The notes below the pieces were generated by a model. That model was not told the origin of the DNA and searched no databases. It worked only from the letters and a program-made list of their open reading frames with translations. From an uncultured Actinomycetes bacterium (GTDB taxonomy: Bacteria > Actinomycetota > Actinomycetes > Mycobacteriales > Nakamurellaceae): DNA of 14,104 bases. The translations under genes were made by a program, and so were the position numbers. Below, piece after piece: positions 5,621 to 12,824 of the stretch. Position 1 is the first letter of the stretch. Each line of letters opens with the position of its first letter. The DNA lies in the NCBI GenBank assembly GCA_937926105.1, contig CALANS010000018.1, forward strand, positions 1 through 14,104, given 5' to 3'.

Positions 5621-7665
5621 CGGCCCAGCCACACATCGACCGGGGGCATCGGCCCGCCGGGTCCTTGCCGCCCACCCGCGATTCCGCAACCAGGATGCCG
5701 GATCGGCGCGGCGCGAGCGCGCACCGCTGGATCCGGCCGGCCATCGGACTTGGGTTTCTGCTGGCCCAATGGCTAGCTCTGCCCGCCCCGCAGGCGTGGG
5801 CGCACGCAACGCTGCTGGCGACCAGCCCGCCCGCCGGGTTCGCGCTGCCCACCGCCCCGACGCAGTTATCCCTCGATTTCGACGAGCCGGTCACCATCGG
5901 ATCGAACCCGCTGACGCTCGAGACGGCGGCCGGCGCGCCGCAAGCCCTGGGCCCGGCGCGCCTGACGCAGGGAGATCGCCGACTCACGGCCGCCGTGCCC
6001 AGCCCATTGGCTGCTGGCGGTTACCGGGTGACGTGGCAGGTCGCCGCCGGCGACGGCGACCCGGTCGCCGGGGTGTTCACCTTCGCGGTGGGCAGCAGTC
6101 CGGTGCCGACCGGGCAAACCGCCGCGAACGGCTCCCCGGACTCGCCGATCATGATCATTGCGCGGTGGGCGCTGTTCGCCGGGCTCGCGATGGCCGGAGG
6201 CGGCGCGGTCGGCGAGACGATGGCGCGCCGCGTCGCCCGACGTGCCACGCAGGCAGGCGCCACCGTGCCGGGCCAGCGGCCATTGCTGCTGTCGGGCGCC
6301 CTGCTCGGCGCTGCGGCAGCAGCCATACTCGCGTGGCAAGGGTCCGACGGGGACGTGCGCCGCCTGGTCGACACGCCAGCCGGCCGGCTCGCCGCGGCGG
6401 AGCTGCTCGGGTTCGCGGTGGCCGCCATCGCAACCGCCGTCAGCCGCCGACGGGTGACGGGCAGACGGTACTTGTGGACCGGCGTGTCGCTGCTGGTTTG
6501 GGTGGCGGTAGCCGAGGCCCTGCGCGCGCATCCGCACCAGGCCAGCCCCGTTTTGGGCACGGCGCTGACGGTGGTGCACCTGGCGGCTGCGGCCGTCTGG
6601 ATCGGAACCCTGCTACACGTGCTGCTCGTCGCCCGACGCTGGCGCACCAGGCCCGCAGCGATCCGCCTGCTCGTGTACAACTATGCGCGGCTGGCCCTGT
6701 GGCTGGTGGCCGCCGTGGTGGTCACCGGCGCCGCCGAGGCCGTGGTGCTGCTGCCATCGCCGGCCGCGCTGGTCGACAGCGCCTACGGCATCGCATTGTC
6801 GGCCAAGCTACTGCTCGTTGCCGGTGCGGTGGCACTGGCCGACCGGGCACGCCGCCGCCGCCGCGGCGACCCACCGACAGTGCTGCGCGTGGCGAAAGCC
6901 GAGATCTTCGTGCTGGTCGGCGTCCTCGCGGCCACCGCCCTGCTGGTCTCCCTGCCCACACCCGCACCGGTCACCACTGACCTCGCGCTGCCACCGCCCC
7001 CAGTCGGGCCGGTGGTGCCGGCCGGAACCCTGGCCGGCCAAATCACGGTGACCGCCACGGCCAGCGCGGGCCAACTCATCATTCGGCTCGCCGCGCCGAA
7101 CTCCACCGACGCGCCCACCCCGGATTTCAAGATCGACGCCCGGCTGCAACGGGACGGGAGCCGCGACCAGTTGGCGCTGCGCGGCTGCGGAACGGGCTGC
7201 TTCACCGCCCGCGCATCCTGGTCGCCCGGCGCCAACCAGGTGCTCCTGAACGTCGCCGCCCCTCCATGGCGCGGCGGTCCGGCGCTGCTCGACGTGCCAT
7301 GGCCACCACGCACGGACCCCACCGCCGTTCCCGCCATGCTGGCCGCCATGCGTGCCGCCCCCCGGATCACCATCCACGAGGCAGTCAGCAGCAACGACAC
7401 CGGCAGCATCGAACCGGACACCGATCTGCACCTGTCCGGACCGGAATTTTTGGGCCTGGAAACCTGGATCGGTAACGGCGCCAGCGGCCACCCGGTGCTC
7501 CTCAGCCCGCCAAACGCAGACGTGCAGATCATCGGCCTGTCCTACCCGCAGAACATCGTCGTGCGGCTGTATGTCGACGCCGACCATCGCATCCTGCGCG
7601 AGGAGACCACCACCCCCAGCCACCTGGTCATCAGCACGTTCGAATATCCCACCGGCGCGGCATAA
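5617..7665 (+). CDS. copCD: CopC-CopD fusion copper protein with extra C-terminal domain
   Basis: This is a 682-residue protein from the GTG at 5617, which overlaps the glutaredoxin stop; an ATG at 5695 is an alternative and would give a more standard signal peptide. A signal helix (about 41-62) ends in AWA before HATLLATSPPAGF, so maturation would expose an N-terminal His (residue 63), the known Cu(II) ligand of CopC. The CopC beta-domain runs to about residue 160. The usual D-x-H copper motif reads D146-G-D148-P, so a ligand histidine is replaced by Asp. Residues about 178-448 are a CopD membrane domain of roughly eight helices with a His-containing segment near 319-330 (VVHLAAAAVWIG). Residues 449-682 are an extra external domain with paired Cys (RGCGTGCF, Cys524 and Cys528) that I do not recognise. 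CopCD proteins are linked to copper binding or import; here it ends a redox operon. Confidence 0.87.
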   Translation: MTAQPHIDRGHRPAGSLPPTRDSATRMPDRRGASAHRWIRPAIGLGFLLAQWLALPAPQAWAHATLLATSPPAGFALPTAPTQLSLDFDEPVTIGSNPLTLETAAGAPQALGPARLTQGDRRLTAAVPSPLAAGGYRVTWQVAAGDGDPVAGVFTFAVGSSPVPTGQTAANGSPDSPIMIIARWALFAGLAMAGGGAVGETMARRVARRATQAGATVPGQRPLLLSGALLGAAAAAILAWQGSDGDVRRLVDTPAGRLAAAELLGFAVAAIATAVSRRRVTGRRYLWTGVSLLVWVAVAEALRAHPHQASPVLGTALTVVHLAAAAVWIGTLLHVLLVARRWRTRPAAIRLLVYNYARLALWLVAAVVVTGAAEAVVLLPSPAALVDSAYGIALSAKLLLVAGAVALADRARRRRRGDPPTVLRVAKAEIFVLVGVLAATALLVSLPTPAPVTTDLALPPPPVGPVVPAGTLAGQITVTATASAGQLIIRLAAPNSTDAPTPDFKIDARLQRDGSRDQLALRGCGTGCFTARASWSPGANQVLLNVAAPPWRGGPALLDVPWPPRTDPTAVPAMLAAMRAAPRITIHEAVSSNDTGSIEPDTDLHLSGPEFLGLETWIGNGASGHPVLLSPPNADVQIIGLSYPQNIVVRLYVDADHRILREETTTPSHLVISTFEYPTGAA

Positions 7666-7684
7666 AGCCACGCGGGATGCGCCC

Positions 7685-7701
7685 GCGCCGCCAGGCGGCG
7701 C
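7685..7701. terminator. possible hairpin between convergent transcripts
   Basis: GCGCCGC (7685-7691) and GCGGCGC (7695-7701) form a 7-bp GC stem with a 3-base loop just after the copCD stop at 7665. There is no T-run, so a classical intrinsic terminator is not proven. The region 7666-7882 between convergent genes holds nothing else I can identify. Confidence 0.3.
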
Positions 7702-7882
7702 CACGGCAGAAACGAGCGCGGGCCGCGGGCGTTGCTTCCCGCAATGCGAAACCCGGCATGGGCGGAACCGCCCGGCGACCGTGCGCGGCGCGAGCGGACC
7801 TTGCGGCGAGTTGCCGCGACATTCCGGAACGCCCCGGCGCGCGGCCGGAACCGATGCTCCGACCGCGGCCGGCCGGGCCGGG

Positions 7883-8104
7883 TCAGGCCGCCGCGACTGC
7901 TATCGCCACGGTCAAGGCGAACGCCGACCCGAGCAGGGTGGCGGTCCTGCCGTGCGCCGTCGCGCGCGGCGTCGCGCGGAGCGGAAACAGCAGCTGGCGG
8001 CCCAAAGTATTGGCTGCGAGCGCGGCGAGGAAGATCATGCCGCCCACCGGGGGCCGGATCTCGGTCGCGGCGATGAGCGCGGCCACACCGATGCCGGCCG
8101 ACAT
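7883..8104 (-). CDS. unrecognised 73-residue membrane ORF downstream of the ccdA remnant
   Basis: On the minus strand an ATG at 8102-8104 is preceded by AGGAG (8111-8115) at 6-base spacing, and an in-frame TAG lies just upstream, so the start is well defined. The protein has hydrophobic segments near residues 1-14, 20-33 and 54-73 (LLGSAFALTVAIAVAAA), separated by a basic loop (RQLLFPLRATPRATAHGR). No family is recognised. It lies immediately after the point where ccdA similarity ends, in a different frame. It may be a true small membrane protein or the tail of a larger membrane gene fused here by deletion, with a ribosome binding site by chance. There is no active-site motif. Confidence 0.45.
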   Translation of the reverse strand: MSAGIGVAALIAATEIRPPVGGMIFLAALAANTLGRQLLFPLRATPRATAHGRTATLLGSAFALTVAIAVAAA

Positions 8105-8117
8105 GGACGACTCCTAC

Positions 8118-8315
8118 CCCGCCCTGGTCGGCGCCGTCGGCGCCGACCAGCCCCACGATGTAGGCGAGGTATCCCGGAACCAGCGGGATCACGCACGGCG
8201 ACGCGAATGACACGGCGCCGGCCGCCAAAGCCAGTGCGGCGGCCACGGCGAACGGGCCCGACAGCACGGTCTGGGTGAGACCCGACGAGATCACGAAAGA
8301 TTCGGCACTGATCAC
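8118..8315 (-). pseudogene. ccdA: truncated ccdA (N-terminal 60 or so residues only)
   Basis: The GTG at 8313-8315 lies one base after the tlpA stop codon (8317-8319), the normal CcsX/TlpA-CcdA gene order. The product shows a proper CcdA N-terminus: helix 1 with AAGAVSFASPCVIPLVPGYL (catalytic Cys41 in SPC) and AYIVGLVGAD. After residue about 60 the frame stays open to 7542 but the sequence turns into Arg-, His- and Gly-rich text with no membrane helices, so the remaining four or five helices and the second Cys are missing. The break falls at a 27-bp palindrome (8124-8150). CcdA proteins normally have about 230-260 residues, so this copy cannot work as an electron carrier. The other CcdA-like gene at 3704 may serve instead. 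Confidence 0.7.
8124..8150. repeat. 27-bp perfect inverted repeat at the ccdA break point
   Basis: Two 13-bp arms, CTGGTCGGCGCCG (8124-8136) and CGGCGCCGACCAG (8138-8150), flank one central base. In the ccdA frame it encodes LVGADGADQ. It could form a strong hairpin in RNA on either strand. It coincides with the end of ccdA similarity and lies 20 bases before the start codon of the 73-residue ORF. Confidence 0.75.
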
Positions 8316-8316
8316 G

Positions 8317-8985
8317 TCAGTCCCGTTCGGCCGCGATGGGCGTGATGACCGAGACGAGTTCGCCGCGCGTGACCGGCCGTAGCCAGATGTGGGCCACCCG
8401 GTGCTTTCGGTCCAGCACGATGGTCGACGGGATCGAGGCGGTTGGAAAACCCCTCAACGACAGCAGGGTGATCATTGTCGGGTCGAAGATCGACGGGTAC
8501 GGCGTTTTCGACAGCGAATGGAAATCGCGACCCGCCTGCCGGGTGTCTCTGATGTCGACCCCCAGGAACTGGACGCCGGAAGACTGCAGGCTCGATGCGG
8601 CGGCGTTCAATTCGGGCGCCTCCGCACGGCAGGGCGGACACCAGGAGCCCCAGAAGTTCAACACCACCACCTTGCCCGCGAAATCAGACAGCCGAATGGT
8701 TCCGTCGCCCATCAGGTCCGGGCCGGTCAGGTCCCCGATCGTTCCCCGCTTCGCGACGGGGTAAGCGATCTGGTCGGCATTTCCTGGGGAGGAGAACTGG
8801 AACGACGCGTCCGACCCCGCGATACTCGAGCATCCGGCCATGCCGACCACGACAAGAACGGCGAGGATCACCCGACGCAGCCCCAGGCCAATCGGTACCA
8901 CCCGGCCGACCTGCCTGGCGCCGCCGCGCCGGGTCGCCGACTCAGCCCAAGAACCCTTCGTCACCCTGCGGCACTTTCTGTGCAT
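8317..8985 (-). CDS. TlpA/ResA-like thiol-disulfide lipoprotein (CcsX-type)
   Basis: From the ATG at 8983-8985 this is a 222-residue protein. The true start may be further in (for example the GTG at 8962-8964), since the first 35 residues are basic and the ribosome binding site is poor. A signal segment (about 37-51) ends in the lipobox VGMAGC, so Cys52 would be lipidated and the protein anchored outside the membrane. The thioredoxin domain contains VVVLNFWGSWCPPCRAEAP with active-site Cys116 and Cys119, then FLGVDIRD, FPTASIPSTIVLD (cis-Pro) and KHRVAHIWLR, matching mycobacterial CcsX-like proteins known for cytochrome c maturation. In that pathway CcdA recharges it, but the adjoining ccdA is truncated. 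A BlaI-type operator (9222-9240) lies about 240 bases upstream. Confidence 0.88.
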   Translation of the reverse strand: MHRKCRRVTKGSWAESATRRGGARQVGRVVPIGLGLRRVILAVLVVVGMAGCSSIAGSDASFQFSSPGNADQIAYPVAKRGTIGDLTGPDLMGDGTIRLSDFAGKVVVLNFWGSWCPPCRAEAPELNAAASSLQSSGVQFLGVDIRDTRQAGRDFHSLSKTPYPSIFDPTMITLLSLRGFPTASIPSTIVLDRKHRVAHIWLRPVTRGELVSVITPIAAERD

Positions 8986-9422
8986 CGCCCCGCCGGCCGA
9001 ATCGTCCGGTCAACGAACCTGCGGCCCACATGCCGTGGGGTTTCGCGGGCTACGACCGTGTGAGCGCCGCCGCGGCGAAACGCGCCGCAGAACCCGGTGG
9101 CGTCGCTCGTCGCGGCATGCGCTGTCGGTGCCCGGACCCCCGTTGCCACCGGCGCGTCCCACAGCGTGCAACGCCATTGATGTTGGGTCCTCCCCACGGC
9201 CGCGCCCTTCCCGAAAGTTATCTACTATGATACATAGTAAGAAGGTCTTCGTCTACACCGCCCCGGCACCGACGCGTTCGAGTTCCCGGCTGTGCCACGG
9301 AGCCCGCGAGCGGAACATCCAGCCTGGCGGTGCGCACCGCGGCTGGGGGCGGCCGTTGCGATCGCCGTCGGCGAACCGGCAACGTTGGCGGTCGGGGCGT
9401 TTCGTCGGCCCGGCGCAGGCGC
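8986..9422. other. intergenic region upstream of tlpA
   Basis: These 437 bases contain the BlaI-type operator at 9222-9240 and a long presumed 5' leader for tlpA. Several frames are open on both strands, but none has recognisable similarity. A minus-strand 56-codon frame (ATG at 9176-9178, preceded by GGGAGG at poor spacing) is possible but unsupported. Confidence 0.5.
9222..9240. promoter_or_regulatory. putative BlaI-type operator O5 upstream of tlpA-ccdA'
   Basis: CTACTA-tgataca-TAGTAA matches the consensus at 11 of 12 half-site positions with the 7-base spacer. Its first ten bases are identical to those of operator O3 at 3461. It lies in the gap between the minus-strand four-helix gene and tlpA, so the most likely target is tlpA, about 240 bases away. 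Confidence 0.7.
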
Positions 9423-9860
9423 TCACCGGGACGCGGCTGGAACGCGACCGTGCCGCCGGTCGAGGGCGTAAGCGATGGCGCAGGCGAGCATGAGCGCCTC
9501 AGTGGCGATGGCCACGATGCCGAGCGGCTCGGTCCAATTGTCGATATCGTCACGGATCTGCGGCAGCCCGACAGTTCTGCTGGCGGCGTAGCCGGCCAGG
9601 GCGAGCGCTCCGGCGAGGGCGGTGGCGCCCCACACCCGCGGCGTGTCGGCGACCAGGAGCAGGCCGCCGAGCCCGAGGCCGGCGATCGTGAGGAGGATGA
9701 ATCCGATGCCGATGTAGGGCGCCTCGGTGAGATGCATGTCGATGACCGGAATGTGAGCGACCGCCTCGCCGATCGCACCGAAGGCGGCGAGGCCGCGCCA
9801 CCGTGACCGGGCGGGTGGCCCATTCAGCGACCACGGGACAGCGACCACCGGTCGGTTCAC
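9423..9860 (-). CDS. four-helix membrane protein of unknown function
   Basis: About 145 residues from a GTG at 9858-9860, which has AAAGG 8 bases upstream; an upstream start at 9920 would add 20 residues that do not look like protein. Four hydrophobic segments are apparent: GLAAFGAIGEAVAHIPVI, YIGIGFILLTIAGLGLGGLL, VWGATALAGALALAGYAA and PLGIVAIATEALMLACAIAY. The conserved-looking motifs are HIPVIDMHLTEAPYIGIGF and QIRDDIDNWTEPLG. Proteins with this HxPVI...EAPYxG pattern are familiar as uncharacterised actinobacterial membrane proteins, with no assigned function. It lies downstream of the secreted Met-rich gene on the same strand, with a gap of about 170 bases, so co-transcription is possible. 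A copper-related role is inferred from position only. Confidence 0.7.
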   Translation of the reverse strand: MNRPVVAVPWSLNGPPARSRWRGLAAFGAIGEAVAHIPVIDMHLTEAPYIGIGFILLTIAGLGLGGLLLVADTPRVWGATALAGALALAGYAASRTVGLPQIRDDIDNWTEPLGIVAIATEALMLACAIAYALDRRHGRVPAASR

Positions 9861-10029
9861 CGCACGCCTTTCGTCACCGCCCGCCCGGTGTGTGATGTCG
9901 GGGGCCGCCATAATCTGCACTTTCTTCCCATGGGAATCCGGAAACGCGCGGTTGCCCGCCCGGCGCCGTTGAATGGGGCGATCGCACCGTGTCGCGGTGG
10001 ACCGTGCCCTGACCTTCGGGGCCGACGCG

Positions 10030-10434
10030 TCAGTGCGACGTGCCGCCCATCATCGACCCGCCGGAGCCGCTCATCAGGGAGCTGCTGGTCGATGTGCCGC
10101 CCATCATCGACCCGCCGGAGCCGCCCATCATGGGGCTGCCGCTCATCGCGGCGTCGCCGCTCATGTATGTGGTCATCATTTGTCGCATCTGCGGGTTGCG
10201 CATGATCTGGCCACACTGGTCGATCATGCGGTTGACCTCGTCTGGGCTCAGGGCCGATCCGGTGCGCGGGGCGGCGGGCGGCGCCGGCTGCGTGCTGCTG
10301 GCCGTCATATCGGCCCGCGGGCCGGGCTCCGCGGCGGGAGACGCGGCGAATGCGGCCGGGGCGCCGGCGATGATGACGGCGCCGGTCAGCCCACCGGCGG
10401 CGAAGGTCACGGCGTGGCGCATGAGTCGGTTCAT
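10030..10434 (-). CDS. secreted Met-rich, probable copper-binding protein
   Basis: This 134-residue protein begins at ATG 10432-10434 with AAGGAC about 7 bases upstream. A signal peptide (HAVTFAAGGLTGAVIIAGAPAAFA split around residues 8-30) should be cut after AFA. The middle part (residues 60-90) contains SPDEVNRMIDQCGQIMRNP with one Cys. The C-terminal 66 residues carry 14 Met in MM pairs, with a repeated GGSMMGG unit and a terminal His. Clustered Met in an oxidising compartment is characteristic of Cu(I)-binding proteins. The repeats are reflected in a 54-bp DNA duplication. An operator (10467-10485) precedes the gene by 33 bases, among the closest spacings in the island. It is not an exact match to any family I can name; the function is inferred from composition and context. 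Confidence 0.75.
   Translation of the reverse strand: MNRLMRHAVTFAAGGLTGAVIIAGAPAAFAASPAAEPGPRADMTASSTQPAPPAAPRTGSALSPDEVNRMIDQCGQIMRNPQMRQMMTTYMSGDAAMSGSPMMGGSGGSMMGGTSTSSSLMSGSGGSMMGGTSH
10040..10124. repeat. 31-bp direct repeat with 54-bp period inside the Met-rich gene
   Basis: The segment 10040-10070 is identical to 10094-10124 on the plus strand. The period is a multiple of three, so the duplication keeps frame and encodes the repeated GSGGSMMGGTS unit at the protein C-terminus. It suggests growth of the Met-rich tail by tandem duplication. Confidence 0.85.
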
Positions 10435-10466
10435 GACAACTGTCCTTTCCCCGGCTTACCGGGAAT

Positions 10467-10485
10467 CTACTAAAACTGATAGTAC
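10467..10485. promoter_or_regulatory. putative BlaI-type operator O6 upstream of the secreted Met-rich gene
   Basis: CTACTA-aaactga-TAGTAC matches 11 of 12 half-site positions with the 7-base spacer. It lies in the 64-base gap between the copA stop (10499) and the Met-rich gene start (10434), so the gene downstream of copA has its own regulated promoter and need not depend on copA transcription. Confidence 0.7.
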
Positions 10486-10498
10486 ATGTGTCGGCGGT

Positions 10499-12727
10499 TT
10501 AGGCGGCGCTGCGGAAGCGGCGCAGCCGCAGGCTGTTGGAGACGACGAACACGCTGGAGCCGGCCATCGCGATGCCGGCGATCATCGGGTTGAGCAGCCC
10601 GGCCGCGGCCAGCGGCAGCGCGGCGAGGTTGTAGGCGAATGCCCAAAACAGGTTGCCCTTGATCGTGGCGAGCGTGCGGCGGGCCAGCCGGATCGCGTCG
10701 ACGACGGCAGCCAGGTCGCCGCGGACCAGCGTCAGATCGGCGGCCTCGATGGCGGCGTCGGTGCCGGTGCCCATCGCCAGGCCCAGGTCTGCCTGGGCCA
10801 GTGCGGCGGCGTCGTTGACGCCGTCACCGACCATCGCAACGACCCGGCCGTCCCGTTGCAGGCTTTTGACCAGGTCGACCTTGCCGGCCGGTAGTACGCC
10901 GGCGATCACGCCGTGTGCCGGGTCGATGCCAACGTCGGCTGCGACGGCGGCGGCGGCTGTGGCGTTGTCGCCGGTGAGCAGCATCGGGGACAGCCCGAGC
11001 CTGCGCAGCCGGGCGATCGCCTCCGCCGCTCCCGGTTTGATCGTGTCGGCGACCTCGAGCACGGCACGCGCGTGCCCGTCCCAGGCGACCGCGACCACGG
11101 TGCGGCCGCGTTCCTCAGCCTGCGCGACGGCCCGTTGCAACGGCGCCGGCAGCGGGATTGCCTGTTCTTCGAGCAGGCCAGGACGGCCGGCGAGCATCCG
11201 GTGTCCCTCTACCAGGCCGCGGACGCCCAGACCCTGCAGGTTGGCGAAATCTTCCACGGCCGGTAGCGACCCGGCGTCGTGTCGGGCGCGGTCCGCGATG
11301 GCTCGGCCGATGGGATGCTCGGAGGCGTTCTCGAGCGCCCCGGCCAAGCGCAGCGCCTCAGCTTCGTCGCCGCCGCCCGTGGTGACGATCGCAACCAGGC
11401 TCATCTTGCCGGTGGTGATCGTGCCGGTCTTGTCCAGCACGATCGTATCCACCCGTCGGGTTGATTCGAGTACTTCCGGGCCCCTGATCAGGATGCCGAG
11501 CCGGGCGCCGCGGCCGGTGCCGACCAACAGTGCGGTCGGGGTGGCCAGGCCGAGTGCGCACGGGCAGGCAATGATCAAGACTGCCACCGCGGCGCCGAAT
11601 GCGACCGTCGTGTCGGCCCCGAAGGCCAGCCAAGCCACCAGGGTCATCGCGGCGAGCGCCATCACGGTGGGCACGAAGATAGCCGAGATCCGGTCGGCCA
11701 GCCGCTGCACCTGCGCCTTGCCGTTTTGCGCCTCGGTGACTAGCTTGGCCATCTGCGCCAGCTGGGTCGCCGCGCCGACCCGGGTCGCCCGGACGACCAG
11801 CCGGCCGCCCACGTTGACGGTGCCGCCGACCACCGGGTCGCCCGGTCCGACCTCGACCGGCACCGACTCGCCGGTGATCATGCTCGCGTTCACCGCGGAA
11901 ACGCCGTCTTCGACGGTGCCGTCGGTGGCGATCTTCTCCCCGGGCCGCACCACGAACCGGTCGCCGACCGTCAGTGCGTCGATCGGTATCCGCTGCTCGC
12001 GCCCGTCGCGCAGCACCGAAGCGTCCTTGGCGCCCAGCTCGAAAAGCGCGCGCAGCGCGGCCCCGGCGCGGCGACGGGAACGGACCTCGAAAAACCGCCC
12101 GGCCAGGATCGCCGCAGTGATGCCGGTGGCGACCTCGAAATAGATACTGCGCCCGGCGGCGCCACCGGACACGGCCCAGGTGAAGCTCTCATGCACACCT
12201 ACGGCGCCGGCGCCGCCGAAAACCAGCGCGTACACCGACCACGCGGACGCCGCGGAAACCCCGATCGAGATCAGCGTGTCCATCGTCGCCGCCCCGTGCC
12301 GGGCATTGATCACCGCCGCCTGGTGAAACGGCCACGCACCCCAGGTCACCACCGGGAGCGCCAACGCGAGGGAGAGCCACTGCCAGTACGGGAACTGCAC
12401 CGGCGGCACCATCGCCAACACGATCACTACCGCCGCCAACACGGCCGAGACACGCATCCGGCCGCGCAGGGCGCGCAGCTCCTCGTCATGCTCGTCGCCG
12501 TTATTCCCCGAGCCCGGGTCCGGCACGGATCCGACCGGTGTCGCCGAATACCCGGTGGCCGCAACGACCTTCACCAGGTCTTCGGTCGACACGTCCGGCG
12601 GGTAGGTCACCTTGGCTCGTTCGGTCGCGAAATTCACGCTCGCCGATACGCCCGGCACCTTCGCCAGTTTCCGCTCGATCCGTGACGAGCACGACGCGCA
12701 CGTCATCCCGCCGATCGAAAGCTCCAC
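10499..12727 (-). CDS. copA: Cu(I)-exporting P1B-type ATPase CopA
   Basis: The 742-residue protein starts at a GTG (12725-12727). One HMA domain with GGMTCASC (Cys10, Cys13) is followed by eight helices and all P-type motifs: TGES 285-288, CPC 388-390 with ALGLATP, DKTG 432-435 (phosphorylated Asp), HP 471-472 and GDGVND 634-639. YN at 699-700 and MAGSS at 721-725 complete the Cu(I) site typical of P1B-1 pumps, so copper specificity is well supported. It exports Cu(I) from the cytosol using ATP. The start is odd: the only good ribosome binding site (AGGAG) precedes an in-frame ATG-ATG at 12779-12784, but a TAG at 12761-12763 interrupts that frame after seven codons. It follows copZ on the same strand and is likely driven by the MerR-type promoter at 13072-13103. 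Confidence 0.95.
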   Translation of the reverse strand: MELSIGGMTCASCSSRIERKLAKVPGVSASVNFATERAKVTYPPDVSTEDLVKVVAATGYSATPVGSVPDPGSGNNGDEHDEELRALRGRMRVSAVLAAVVIVLAMVPPVQFPYWQWLSLALALPVVTWGAWPFHQAAVINARHGAATMDTLISIGVSAASAWSVYALVFGGAGAVGVHESFTWAVSGGAAGRSIYFEVATGITAAILAGRFFEVRSRRRAGAALRALFELGAKDASVLRDGREQRIPIDALTVGDRFVVRPGEKIATDGTVEDGVSAVNASMITGESVPVEVGPGDPVVGGTVNVGGRLVVRATRVGAATQLAQMAKLVTEAQNGKAQVQRLADRISAIFVPTVMALAAMTLVAWLAFGADTTVAFGAAVAVLIIACPCALGLATPTALLVGTGRGARLGILIRGPEVLESTRRVDTIVLDKTGTITTGKMSLVAIVTTGGGDEAEALRLAGALENASEHPIGRAIADRARHDAGSLPAVEDFANLQGLGVRGLVEGHRMLAGRPGLLEEQAIPLPAPLQRAVAQAEERGRTVVAVAWDGHARAVLEVADTIKPGAAEAIARLRRLGLSPMLLTGDNATAAAAVAADVGIDPAHGVIAGVLPAGKVDLVKSLQRDGRVVAMVGDGVNDAAALAQADLGLAMGTGTDAAIEAADLTLVRGDLAAVVDAIRLARRTLATIKGNLFWAFAYNLAALPLAAAGLLNPMIAGIAMAGSSVFVVSNSLRLRRFRSAA

Positions 12728-12760
12728 CTGCCGAAGGCCCGCCGCCGACCGACCGTCCCG

Positions 12761-12784
12761 CTATACCGGTGTCACCGTCATCAT
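12761..12784 (-). other. seven-codon open leader ending in TAG, in frame with copA
   Basis: On the minus strand AGGAG (12789-12793) is followed by ATG ATG at 12779-12784 and the codons for MMTVTPV, then TAG at 12761-12763. The frame is the same as copA and has no further stop before the copA GTG 34 bases on. It is either a translated leader with reinitiation downstream, or the true copA N-terminus broken by a nonsense change or a sequencing error. Reading the TAG through would give copA a 19-residue extension. Confidence 0.65.
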
Positions 12785-12824
12785 CGATCTCCTTTTGGAC
12801 GTACTTCGGTTTATGGCCGGTGGT

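Noticed and set aside
5769..6980. Open plus-strand frame of 403 codons within copCD
   Set aside because: Out of frame with the clear CopC-CopD product; Arg/Gly-rich with no recognisable domain.
7542..8117. Continuation of the ccdA frame beyond residue 66
   Set aside because: The frame stays open but the translation is Arg/His/Gly-rich, lacks membrane helices and runs antisense into copCD; not part of a real protein.
9330..9806. Open plus-strand frame of 158 codons
   Set aside because: Antisense to the four-helix membrane protein, whose hydrophobic pattern is convincing; the plus-strand product is low complexity.
10653..12143. Open plus-strand frame of 496 codons
   Set aside because: It lies wholly antisense to copA, whose motifs are all intact; the translation is Ser/Ala/Arg/Thr-rich with no domain. 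A typical shadow frame of high-GC DNA.
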